A stretch of DNA of 5,075 nucleotides, from assembly GCA_007129525.1 (NCBI GenBank), contig SKVI01000124.1:1-5075 (forward strand). The letters run 5' to 3'. How positions within the stretch are numbered: the stretch's first letter is position 1; every line of letters begins with the position of its first letter. The notes below the pieces were generated by a model, which saw only the letters and a list, made by a program, of their open reading frames with translations, was not told the DNA's origin and did not search any database. This document shows positions 1 through 5,075 of the stretch, in pieces. The stretch is from Gemmatimonadota bacterium. Lineage in GTDB: Bacteria > Gemmatimonadota > Gemmatimonadetes > Longimicrobiales > Gaopeijiaceae. The translations under genes and the position numbers were made by a program.

Positions 1-1038
1 ACCGTGGGTGAGGCGGTCCACCTTGTTGAAGACCAGGACCTGGGGCGTCTCGTCCAGCTCCAGATCCCGGAGCACTTCGTCCACGACCACCTTGCGCTCT
101 TCCCAGTCGGGGTGCGCTGCGTCGATGACGTGAACCACCAGATCCGCCTCCCGTGCCTCCTCCAGCGTAGAGCGAAACGATGCCACGAGGTGGTGGGGAA
201 GCTTGCGGATGAAGCCCACCGTATCGGTGAGGAGCGCCTGGTAGCCCGAACCCAGCTCAACGCTTCGAGTGGCCGAATCCAGAGTGGCGAAGAGCCGGTC
301 CTCCACGAAGAGGTCATCGCCGGAGAGGGCCCGGAGCACCGAGGACTTTCCGGCGTTGGTATAGCCCACCAGCGCCACACGATACTCCCCTTGCCGACGG
401 CGTCGCTGCACCGCCCGGGACTCGGCCACGGACTCCAGCTTCTTCTTCAGGTCGGTGATCCGGCGGCCGATGAGCCGGCGGTCGGTCTCGAGCTGGGTCT
501 CACCCGGCCCCCGAAGGCCGATTCCGCCGCGGATCCGCGAAAGGTGGGTCCACATGCGCTGCAGCCGGGGCAGCAGGTACTCGAGCTGGGCCAGCTCAAC
601 CTGGAGCTTGGCTTCCCGGGTCCGGGCCCGGGACGCGAAGATGTCCAGGATCAGCTCGGAGCGATCCATGACCCGCACGTCCAGCCCCTGCTCCAGGTTC
701 TTGGCCTGGTCGGGCTTCAGCTCCTCGTCGAAGATGACCAGGTCCGCTTCCCGCGCCTCCACCAGCTCCCGGAGCTCCCGAACCTTCCCGCTTCCGATGT
801 AGGTCTGGGGCGTCGGGGCGTCGATCCGCTGGATCAGGGTGCCCACCACCTCCCCGCCGGCGGTGTCGGTGAGCCGGCGAAGCTCCTCCATGTGCTCATC
901 CACGACCCGGGCCTCCATCTGGCGGGGGGGAGCCCCCACCAGCACGGCCCGGTCTACCGGCGTTCGATTGTCGATCAGCTGCGTTGGAATGGCCTGGTTC
1001 CTCCTCTTGAATTGACGTTGCGGGGCGCCGGAGACCAT
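1..1038 (-). CDS. hflX: Ribosome-splitting GTPase HflX, 3' end missing (runs off left edge)
   Basis: HflX binds the 50S subunit and uses GTP to split stalled or hibernating 70S ribosomes, notably in heat or antibiotic stress; it acts in the cytoplasm. Numbering from the ATG at 1038, 346 codons are visible. The N-terminal HflX domain carries the YIGSGK motif (80-85) and ends in the family hallmark GPGETQLETD (177-186), followed by an arginine-rich linker (QRRRRQGEYR). The G domain shows G1 GYTNAGKSS (225-233), the G2-region FATLD (250-254; the next residue is Ser where Pro is usual), G3 DTVGF (272-276) and G4 NKVD (338-341). G5 and the C-terminal domain lie outside the window. The ATG follows the lipoprotein stop by 22 nt and has GAGGGG 8 nt upstream. 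However, residues 1-16 use codons unlike the rest, and a stronger Shine-Dalgarno points to ATT at 990-988, so the start is uncertain. The family call is very secure from motifs and their order. Confidence 0.96.
   Translation of the reverse strand, partial: MVSGAPQRQFKRRNQAIPTQLIDNRTPVDRAVLVGAPPRQMEARVVDEHMEELRRLTDTAGGEVVGTLIQRIDAPTPQTYIGSGKVRELRELVEAREADLVIFDEELKPDQAKNLEQGLDVRVMDRSELILDIFASRARTREAKLQVELAQLEYLLPRLQRMWTHLSRIRGGIGLRGPGETQLETDRRLIGRRITDLKKKLESVAESRAVQRRRRQGEYRVALVGYTNAGKSSVLRALSGDDLFVEDRLFATLDSATRSVELGSGYQALLTDTVGFIRKLPHHLVASFRSTLEEAREADLVVHVIDAAHPDWEERKVVVDEVLRDLELDETPQVLVFNKVDRLTHG
1000..1005 (-). promoter_or_regulatory. Strong Shine-Dalgarno inside the annotated 5' end of hflX
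   Basis: On the minus strand AAGAGGAGG occupies 1008-1000, with the AGGAGG core at 1005-1000. Nine nucleotides later comes ATT (990-988), in frame with hflX. Starting there would give a protein beginning PTQLIDNRTP before the conserved RAVLVG strand, close to the usual HflX N-terminal length. There is no in-frame ATG, GTG or TTG at suitable distance downstream, so this is either a real site feeding a rare ATT start or a chance purine run encoding Lys-Arg-Arg with two AGG codons, which are unusual in this GC-rich gene. Which of the two applies is inference. Confidence 0.45.
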
Positions 1039-1044
1039 GCCCCG
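1021..1044 (-). other. GC hairpin enclosing the hflX ATG
   Basis: On the minus strand CGGGGC (1044-1039) and GCCCCG (1026-1021) are a perfect 6-bp inverted repeat around a 12-nt loop that begins with the ATG at 1038-1036. No T-run follows, so it does not look like an intrinsic terminator. In mRNA it could hide or present the start codon, or simply be part of a leader if translation begins further downstream. Short GC palindromes are common in DNA of this composition, so the functional meaning is weak. Confidence 0.35.
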
Positions 1045-1060
1045 GACCCCTCGTTGCAGA

Positions 1061-1534
1061 TCAGGGCGTCAAGCTGCCGGTGGAGCGGAAGGGAAGCTCC
1101 ACCCGCCCCGCCGGCCCCCGGGCCACGATGTCGCCCTGCACTCGATAGTTCATGGCTCCGGTGTCCCACCAGCTCCGGATGGCCGTCCCCACCGCGTCGT
1201 ACTGGAACGGCACCTCCAACGTGACACGCTCAGTGCTACGGCGGGGCAGCCGAATGCTCTCGGCGGTGCTGCCCTCAGCCAGTCGGCTCCACCGGTCCTC
1301 GCGCCCCTCCACCTCCAGCAGGTACTGGAACTCCCGGACCTCCAGGTGGAAGAAGTTCGGGTTGTCCACCTCCAGGATGATCTCGGCAGTTCCGGAGGTG
1401 AACCCCAGCCCCACCACCCGCACGTCGGCGATGACCACCGAAGGGCTCCGGTAGAAGAGGCTGCACCCGCCCAGCAGGATCACCAGGAGGGGCAGCACGA
1501 GCCAACGGCCCGGGATGGGGAGTCGGTGTTTCAT
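1061..1534 (-). CDS. LEA type 2 / WHy-domain lipoprotein
   Basis: A 157-residue predicted lipoprotein of unknown molecular role. The N-terminus has basic residues (K2, H3, R4, R10), a hydrophobic stretch (about 11-21) and a lipobox LGGC with Cys24 as the acylated residue. Ser25 at +2 and no Asp favour sorting to the outer membrane if the cell is diderm. The rest (about 33-150) reads as one LEA_2/WHy beta-sandwich: alternating strands, the family's NPN motif at 58-60 (in VDNPNFF), a following VREFQYLLEVEG strand, and a C-terminal VARGPAGRVELPF strand pair. The family is known from plant desiccation proteins and from bacterial and archaeal stress-linked WHy proteins; a specific function here is not shown. 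The ATG at 1534 is preceded by AGGA at only 4 nt spacing, a weak site, and by a structured 66-nt spacer after rarA. The TGA stop at 1063-1061 is 22 nt before the hflX ATG. Family call good, role unknown. Confidence 0.88.
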   Translation of the reverse strand: MKHRLPIPGRWLVLPLLVILLGGCSLFYRSPSVVIADVRVVGLGFTSGTAEIILEVDNPNFFHLEVREFQYLLEVEGREDRWSRLAEGSTAESIRLPRRSTERVTLEVPFQYDAVGTAIRSWWDTGAMNYRVQGDIVARGPAGRVELPFRSTGSLTP

Positions 1535-1552
1535 ACGATCCTGATACCCGCG

Positions 1553-1597
1553 ACGGACGGCTGGGTGTCCGTTCCCGCCTGCGCGGAGGACCCAGCC
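1553..1597 (-). other. Two mutually exclusive hairpins between rarA and the lipoprotein gene
   Basis: Reading the minus strand, GGCTGGGT (1597-1590) is perfectly complementary to ACCCAGCC (1566-1559), an 8-bp stem that also encloses a small CCGC-GCAG-GCGG hairpin (1586-1575). The same ACCCAGCC is exactly the 8-nt loop of a second perfect hairpin, ACGGAC (1572-1567) with GTCCGT (1558-1553). The two foldings compete, or the loop could partly pair upstream as a pseudoknot. No poly-T follows, so a classical intrinsic terminator is unlikely. The structure ends 18 nt before the lipoprotein ATG. It could modulate lipoprotein translation, processing or rarA mRNA stability; that is inference from complementarity only. 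Confidence 0.45.
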
Positions 1598-1600
1598 TCT

Positions 1601-2971
1601 TCACCCGTCTCGACGCCGGCGCTCCCACTCCTCCATGCGCCGGGCCAGCTCCGGCTCCAGGCCGTGGGGCCCCGGCCGGTAGAAGCGCTCCTCCCGAAGC
1701 TCCCGGGGAAGGTATTCCTGCCGGGCCACCCCCCCGGGCTCGTCGGGGTCGTAGCGGTAGCCCTCTCCGTACCCCCACGCCTCCATCTCGGCGGTGGGCG
1801 CATTGCGGATGTGCATGGGCACCGGAGCCCCCGGGGTGTCGGACGCCGCCTTCCGAGCCTCGCTCCACCCCCGGTAGACGCGGTTGGACTTGGGCGCGGT
1901 GGCCAGGTACACAGCGGCCTGAGCCAGGGCCAGGTCCCCCTCCGGCGACCCCAGGAACCGGTAGGCCTGCCAGGCGGCCACCGTCACCTCCAGCGCGCCG
2001 GGGTCGGCCAGCCCGATGTCTTCGGTGGCCATCCGGACCAGGCGCCGGCAGAGGTAGAGCGGGTCCTCCCCTCCCTGAACCATGCGGGCCAGCCAGTAGA
2101 GGGCTCCGTCGGGATCACTCCCCCGAATGCTCTTGTGCAGCGCTGAGATGAGGTTGTAGTGCTCCTCACCGGAGCGGTCGTAGATGGCGAAGCGGTGCTG
2201 CAGCGCCTCCCGGGCCACCTCCTCGGTGATGCGTCCCCCTTCCCCGGCCAGTCGCGCCGCCGCCTCCAGGGCTCCCAGGGCCCGCCGGGCATCGCCGTCG
2301 GCACCGGCGGCCAGCACCCGGACGGCCTCGGGATCGGCGGCCAGTTCCATGGCGCCCAACCCTCGATCGGGGTCCGTCAGCGCCTCCTCCAGCACCTGGC
2401 TCACCGCTTCCTCGCTCAGCGGCTCCAGAATGAAGACCGGGGCCCGGGACAACAGGGGCCGGTTCACCTCGAAGGAGGGGTTCTGGGTGGTGGCCCCCAC
2501 CAGGATCACGGTGCCGTCCTCCACGTGGGGAAGGAAGGCGTCCTGCTGGGCCCGGTTGAAGCGGTGGATTTCGTCACAGAAGAGAATGGTCTGCCGCCCC
2601 GAGGTCTGCTGTCGGACCCGGGCCTCCTGGATGATCTCCCGGACCCGGGCCACTCCTTCGGTGACGGCGGAGAAGGCCACGAAGGCGGCGTCTCCACGGC
2701 GGGCCAGAAGACGGGCCAGCGTGGTCTTCCCGCTCCCGGGCGGTCCCCAGAGGATGCACGACGAGAGCTCCCCGCCGGCCAGCATCCGCCCCAGGGGCCG
2801 GTCCGGTCCCAAGAGGTGGTCCTGGCCCCGCACCTCCTCCAGGCTGCGGGGGCGCATGCGGGCGGCCAGAGGGGCGGCGGGATCCGGTGTCTCCGGCTCC
2901 CGCCGTTCGTCGGGTTGGGGGGAGGGCCGCCGGGTCTCTCCACCGCCGAACAGGTCCAGGTCGTCGCTCAT
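1601..2971 (-). CDS. rarA: Replication-associated recombination protein A (RarA/MgsA/WRNIP1 family AAA+ ATPase)
   Basis: RarA is a clamp-loader-like AAA+ ATPase that acts at stalled replication forks and SSB-coated DNA ends, as a tetramer in E. coli. The 456-residue product is close to the family's usual length. Motifs in order: family N-terminal box LAARMRPRSLEEVRGQDHLLG (begins 35), Walker A GPPGSGKT (76-83), Walker B ILFCDEIHR with D133-E134, sensor 1 GATTQNPSF (159-167), candidate arginine finger in LLSRAP (R176), and sensor 2 GDARRALG (226-233). The C-terminal MgsA oligomerisation region has HYNLISALHKSIRGSDPD (270-287), EDIGLADP and a typical ending with EYLPREL and RFYRP. The ATG at 2971 is chosen because AGGAGGT lies 9 nt upstream; an earlier in-frame start at 3007 would sit inside cca and bypass this site. 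The gene starts 2 nt after the cca stop, so translation is probably coupled. The first residues DDLDLFG resemble a sliding-clamp-binding peptide (see findings). Confidence 0.97.
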   Translation of the reverse strand: MSDDLDLFGGGETRRPSPQPDERREPETPDPAAPLAARMRPRSLEEVRGQDHLLGPDRPLGRMLAGGELSSCILWGPPGSGKTTLARLLARRGDAAFVAFSAVTEGVARVREIIQEARVRQQTSGRQTILFCDEIHRFNRAQQDAFLPHVEDGTVILVGATTQNPSFEVNRPLLSRAPVFILEPLSEEAVSQVLEEALTDPDRGLGAMELAADPEAVRVLAAGADGDARRALGALEAAARLAGEGGRITEEVAREALQHRFAIYDRSGEEHYNLISALHKSIRGSDPDGALYWLARMVQGGEDPLYLCRRLVRMATEDIGLADPGALEVTVAAWQAYRFLGSPEGDLALAQAAVYLATAPKSNRVYRGWSEARKAASDTPGAPVPMHIRNAPTAEMEAWGYGEGYRYDPDEPGGVARQEYLPRELREERFYRPGPHGLEPELARRMEEWERRRRDG

Positions 2972-2973
2972 GG

Positions 2974-4347
2974 TCACCGCACCTCCTCGTCCCGGGCCGC
3001 CATCCACGCCTCGGCCTCGGCCGCCAGGGTCTCCCGGTCGTTCAGCGTCGGGTCGTCCAGCACCCGGTCAAGGAGCGCCCGGAGGAGCTCGCCGAAGCGG
3101 GGTCCGGGGCGGTACCCCATCTGGATCAGGTCCCGGCCCGAGAAAGCCAGCTCGTCCGTGGTGAGGGCCACCGGGGCCCGAGCCGTGGCCCGCAGGCGTC
3201 TCACCAGGCGTTCCAGCCTGCCCCGCTCCCACGCCCCTTCCCCTCCGTCGCCCACCAGCTCGTCGGAGCGGAGCTCGGCAATCCAGATCCGGATCAGGTC
3301 CGGGAGCCGCTCCCGGCCCACCTGAGACAGCCAGCGGCGGAGTTCGGCATCGGGGGCGCCGGCACCGGGTGGACGTCGAACGAACTCCACCAGCCCGGCC
3401 ACCTGCTGGATCCGGGCGTTGGACGACCGCAGCCGCTCCAGGAGGGCGGCGGCTCCAAGAAGGCCTCGACGGCCCGGGGAGTGGGCTGCCGGCTCCCCGC
3501 CCTCCGGCCCCCCATCCTCCGGCTCTCCGGCCCCGGCCAGGAGGGCCACCCAGCGCAGTGCCGGGCGATGGGGCGAGAGCAGGTCCACGGTCCGAAGGGC
3601 GTGGCTCCAGAGGTCGCCCCCCCTTCCCTCCTGGGACCACCCCACCTGCCGGTCCAGCTCGGGATACCGGTGGGCCAGGGCGCCGGAGGCGGCGTAGAGG
3701 GCCAGGGCGGCCGAGGGTGGCTCCCGACCCGTCAGGATCTTCTCCATCTCTTCCCGCACCCGTTCGGGTGAGAGTACGTCCAGCCGGGCGACGGCGCCCA
3801 CCAGAGCCCGCCAGGTGGCGCGCTCCACCTGCAGACGGAAGGTCCCGGCGAACCGGAGGGCCCGAAGCACCCGCAGGTAGTCCTCGGCGAAGCGCTCCTC
3901 CGGCTCTCCCACGGTCTGGAGGATCCCCTGCTCCAGGTCGGCCGCCCCATCGTACGGGTCATAGAGGACCTTGCGCAGGGGATGCCACGCCACCGCGTTG
4001 ATGGTGAAGTCCCGACGGGCCAGGTCCTCGTCCACCGTGTCGGCGAAGGCCACCACGGCGTGCCGTCCGGTGGTCTCCACGTCACGGCGAAAGGTGGTGA
4101 CCTCGTACATGACGCCGTCACCGGCAATGACCCCCACGGTACCGTGGTCGATCCCGATGGGGACGGTCCGGCGAAAGATCCTGCGGACCCGGTTGGGGGA
4201 CGCGGCGCTGGCCAGGTCCCAGTCCCCGGACGGGCGTCCGGCCAGGGCATCCCGAACCGCACCGCCCACCGCCCAGGTCTCGTACCCCGCCTTCTCCAGC
4301 TCTCTGCAGATCCAGCGGACGGCGCCGGGGGGCCGCAGATCGATCAT
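2974..4347 (-). CDS. cca: Class II tRNA nucleotidyltransferase (CCA-adding enzyme), HD signature absent
   Basis: This enzyme adds or repairs the 3' CCA of tRNAs from CTP and ATP without a nucleic-acid template. The 457-residue product shows, in order: WAVGGAVRD (25-33, phosphate-binding GG motif), catalytic DWD (D42 and D44), EVTTFR (82-87, with E82 the likely third carboxylate region), a retained flexible loop (about 90-102, GRHAVVAF), RRDFTINA (111-118), and DPYDGAADL (130-138). The nucleotide-selecting EDYLR followed by RALRF (155-166) comes next. The loop and EDxxR box fit a full CCA- or A-adding enzyme rather than a CC-only one; poly(A) polymerase is a less likely alternative. Where E. 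coli-type homologues carry an HD phosphohydrolase domain, only a relic is visible (DLWSHALRTVD at 245-255, then LLAGAGEP at 269-276). The C-terminus (LAFSGRDLIQMGYRPGPRFGELL) is typical. Its ATG overlaps the upstream SDR stop as ATGA, with no good Shine-Dalgarno, so translation likely depends on coupling. Confidence 0.95.
   Translation of the reverse strand: MIDLRPPGAVRWICRELEKAGYETWAVGGAVRDALAGRPSGDWDLASAASPNRVRRIFRRTVPIGIDHGTVGVIAGDGVMYEVTTFRRDVETTGRHAVVAFADTVDEDLARRDFTINAVAWHPLRKVLYDPYDGAADLEQGILQTVGEPEERFAEDYLRVLRALRFAGTFRLQVERATWRALVGAVARLDVLSPERVREEMEKILTGREPPSAALALYAASGALAHRYPELDRQVGWSQEGRGGDLWSHALRTVDLLSPHRPALRWVALLAGAGEPEDGGPEGGEPAAHSPGRRGLLGAAALLERLRSSNARIQQVAGLVEFVRRPPGAGAPDAELRRWLSQVGRERLPDLIRIWIAELRSDELVGDGGEGAWERGRLERLVRRLRATARAPVALTTDELAFSGRDLIQMGYRPGPRFGELLRALLDRVLDDPTLNDRETLAAEAEAWMAARDEEVR
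2981..2987 (-). promoter_or_regulatory. Ribosome binding site of rarA, embedded in the cca 3' end
   Basis: AGGAGGT on the minus strand (2987-2981) overlaps the cca codons for Glu-Glu-Val just before its TGA (2976-2974). It is 9 nt from the rarA ATG (2971-2969). This decides the rarA start and indicates that a ribosome finishing cca is well placed to reinitiate on rarA. Confidence 0.85.
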
Positions 4348-5075
4348 CCCGGGCGCACCGCTCCGCCATTCACGTTCATGACCTCGCCGGTGACGTGCCG
4401 GGCCAGGTCCGAGCAGAGGAAGGCGATGGGGCCGGCCACGTCCTCGGGGGTGGCGATCCGACCCAGGGGGATGCTCTCCAGCGCCTTCGCCCGACCGGGG
4501 CCCGAGAGCACCTCCTCGGTCATGTCGGTCTCGATCCAGCCCGGGGCCACCGCATTCACCGTGATGCCCCGGGGTGCCAGCTCCACCGCCAGCCCCTTCA
4601 CCAGCGAGTTGAGTCCGCCCTTCGAGGCGGCATAGTCCCCGTGAAAGGTCTCGCCTCGCTGCGCGGCGGTGGACGACACCAGGACGATGGCGCCTCCGTC
4701 GGCCACCCGCCGAGCCGCCTCCCGACAGACCAGGAAGAGGCTCTCCAGGTTCACCTTCAGCGTGCGCTGCCAGTGCTCCAGCGTCATCTGGGCCAGCGGA
4801 ATGTCCGCCGACGGCCAGATTCCGTGATTGCCCACCACCAGGTCCACCCCGCCAAAGGCGTCGTCGGCCCGGTCGAAGAGGGCCTCCACGTCGGCCTCCC
4901 GGGTGAGGTCGCCGGCCAGGGCGAAGCCCGCCGAGTCCAGCTCGTGCATCCGGCGCACCACCTGGAGGGCGGCGTCGGAGCGGGAACGGTACCCGATCCC
5001 CACCCGGGCCCCGGCCCGGGCCAGCAGAAGGGCGGTGGCCCGACCCACGCCCCGGGACCCGCCGGTGACCACTGC
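4344..5075 (-). CDS. Short-chain dehydrogenase/reductase, FabG-like, 5' end missing (runs off right edge)
   Basis: A classical SDR oxidoreductase using NAD(P)H; the substrate cannot be told from sequence. The frame is open to the window edge, where the first visible codons read AVVTGG, so the true start lies just beyond 5075 and the GTG at 5072 is an internal valine of the first beta strand. Counting visible residues from 5075: cofactor motif TGGSRGVG (4-11), basic residues after strand two (YRSR, 29-32) that favour NADP(H), acidic DLT (56-58), GNHG in place of the common NNAG (82-85), Asn109, catalytic Ser135 (in VSS), Tyr148 and Lys152 (DYAASKGG), the PGWIETDM loop after the active site, and the C-terminal TGEVMNVNGG. 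All members of the Asn-Ser-Tyr-Lys tetrad are present. It matches the 3-oxoacyl-ACP reductase (FabG) style but no acyl-carrier or fatty-acid gene is near, so FabG itself is not claimed. Its TGA overlaps the cca ATG by 4 nt. Confidence 0.94.
   Translation of the reverse strand, partial: AVVTGGSRGVGRATALLLARAGARVGIGYRSRSDAALQVVRRMHELDSAGFALAGDLTREADVEALFDRADDAFGGVDLVVGNHGIWPSADIPLAQMTLEHWQRTLKVNLESLFLVCREAARRVADGGAIVLVSSTAAQRGETFHGDYAASKGGLNSLVKGLAVELAPRGITVNAVAPGWIETDMTEEVLSGPGRAKALESIPLGRIATPEDVAGPIAFLCSDLARHVTGEVMNVNGGAVRPG

Noticed and set aside
4..1224. A 406-codon open frame on the plus strand opposite hflX
   Set aside because: It is the antisense of a clearly motif-bearing HflX; the translation is Leu/Pro/Gly/His-rich with no family features. 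Long antisense frames are expected when third positions are nearly all G/C.
1559..1597. Intrinsic terminator after rarA
   Set aside because: The stem is good, but on the minus strand it is followed by GTCCGTCGCG with no T-run, so I call it an RNA structure of unknown role rather than a terminator.
1275..1868. Minus-strand open frame spanning the end of rarA and the lipoprotein gene
   Set aside because: Out of frame with two well-supported genes; low-complexity Gly/Arg/Pro product without recognisable domains.
2972..3007. Upstream in-frame start for rarA at 3007 (12 extra residues)
   Set aside because: It would lie inside cca and upstream of the strong AGGAGGT; the ATG at 2971 has ideal spacing and gives a family-like N-terminus.
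2159..3325. Long plus-strand open frames opposite rarA and cca (also 2184-3164, 2887-3771, 3982-4635)
   Set aside because: Compositionally biased (Arg/Ser/Pro/Gly) translations that cross the boundary of real genes on the other strand; no motifs, no credible start sites.
5070..5072. GTG at 5072 as the SDR start
   Set aside because: It falls within the first beta strand leading into TGGSRGVG and the frame is open to the window edge (preceding codon Ala), so the gene is simply truncated by the window.
1..5075. CRISPR arrays, insertion sequences, tRNA/rRNA genes, attachment sites
   Set aside because: Nothing with regular direct repeats, transposase motifs, terminal inverted repeats or tRNA-like structure was seen; nearly all of the window is occupied by the five coding regions.

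Overview
The window is GC-rich bacterial chromosome with third codon positions strongly biased to G/C. All five recognisable genes lie on the minus strand and are tightly packed, so they are probably one transcription unit read from high to low coordinates. The small lipoprotein has a lipobox Cys followed by Ser, which suggests a cell with an outer membrane. The combination of extreme GC content and this gene set would fit Gemmatimonadota or another GC-rich diderm phylum, but that is a low-confidence impression from protein style, not a demonstrated assignment.

In transcription order the layout is as follows. (1) A short-chain dehydrogenase/reductase related to FabG, whose N-terminus runs off the right edge (5075 to 4344). 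(2) A class II tRNA nucleotidyltransferase, cca (4347 to 2974), whose ATG overlaps the SDR stop in an ATGA junction. (3) The AAA+ replication-fork ATPase rarA/mgsA (2971 to 1601), starting 2 nt after the cca stop with a strong Shine-Dalgarno inside the cca 3' end. (4) A 66-nt spacer that can form two mutually exclusive hairpins. (5) A LEA type 2/WHy-domain lipoprotein (1534 to 1061). (6) The ribosome-splitting GTPase hflX (start near 1038 or 990, running off the left edge at 1), cut after the G4 motif.

Functionally this is a housekeeping and stress-maintenance cluster: tRNA 3'-end maturation (Cca), stalled replication-fork handling (RarA), stalled-ribosome splitting (HflX), an envelope lipoprotein of unknown role, and an oxidoreductase. 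The first three genes are translationally coupled by overlap or near-overlap. The last two are each preceded by a short leader with possible RNA structure.

I found no mobile element, CRISPR array, RNA gene or novel multi-gene system. The points that merit a second look are a Cca whose C-terminal region has lost every HD-phosphohydrolase signature residue, the alternative-hairpin spacer before the lipoprotein gene, and a likely misannotated or non-canonical (ATT) start of hflX. No gap between genes exceeds 66 nt, so there is no long non-coding stretch.
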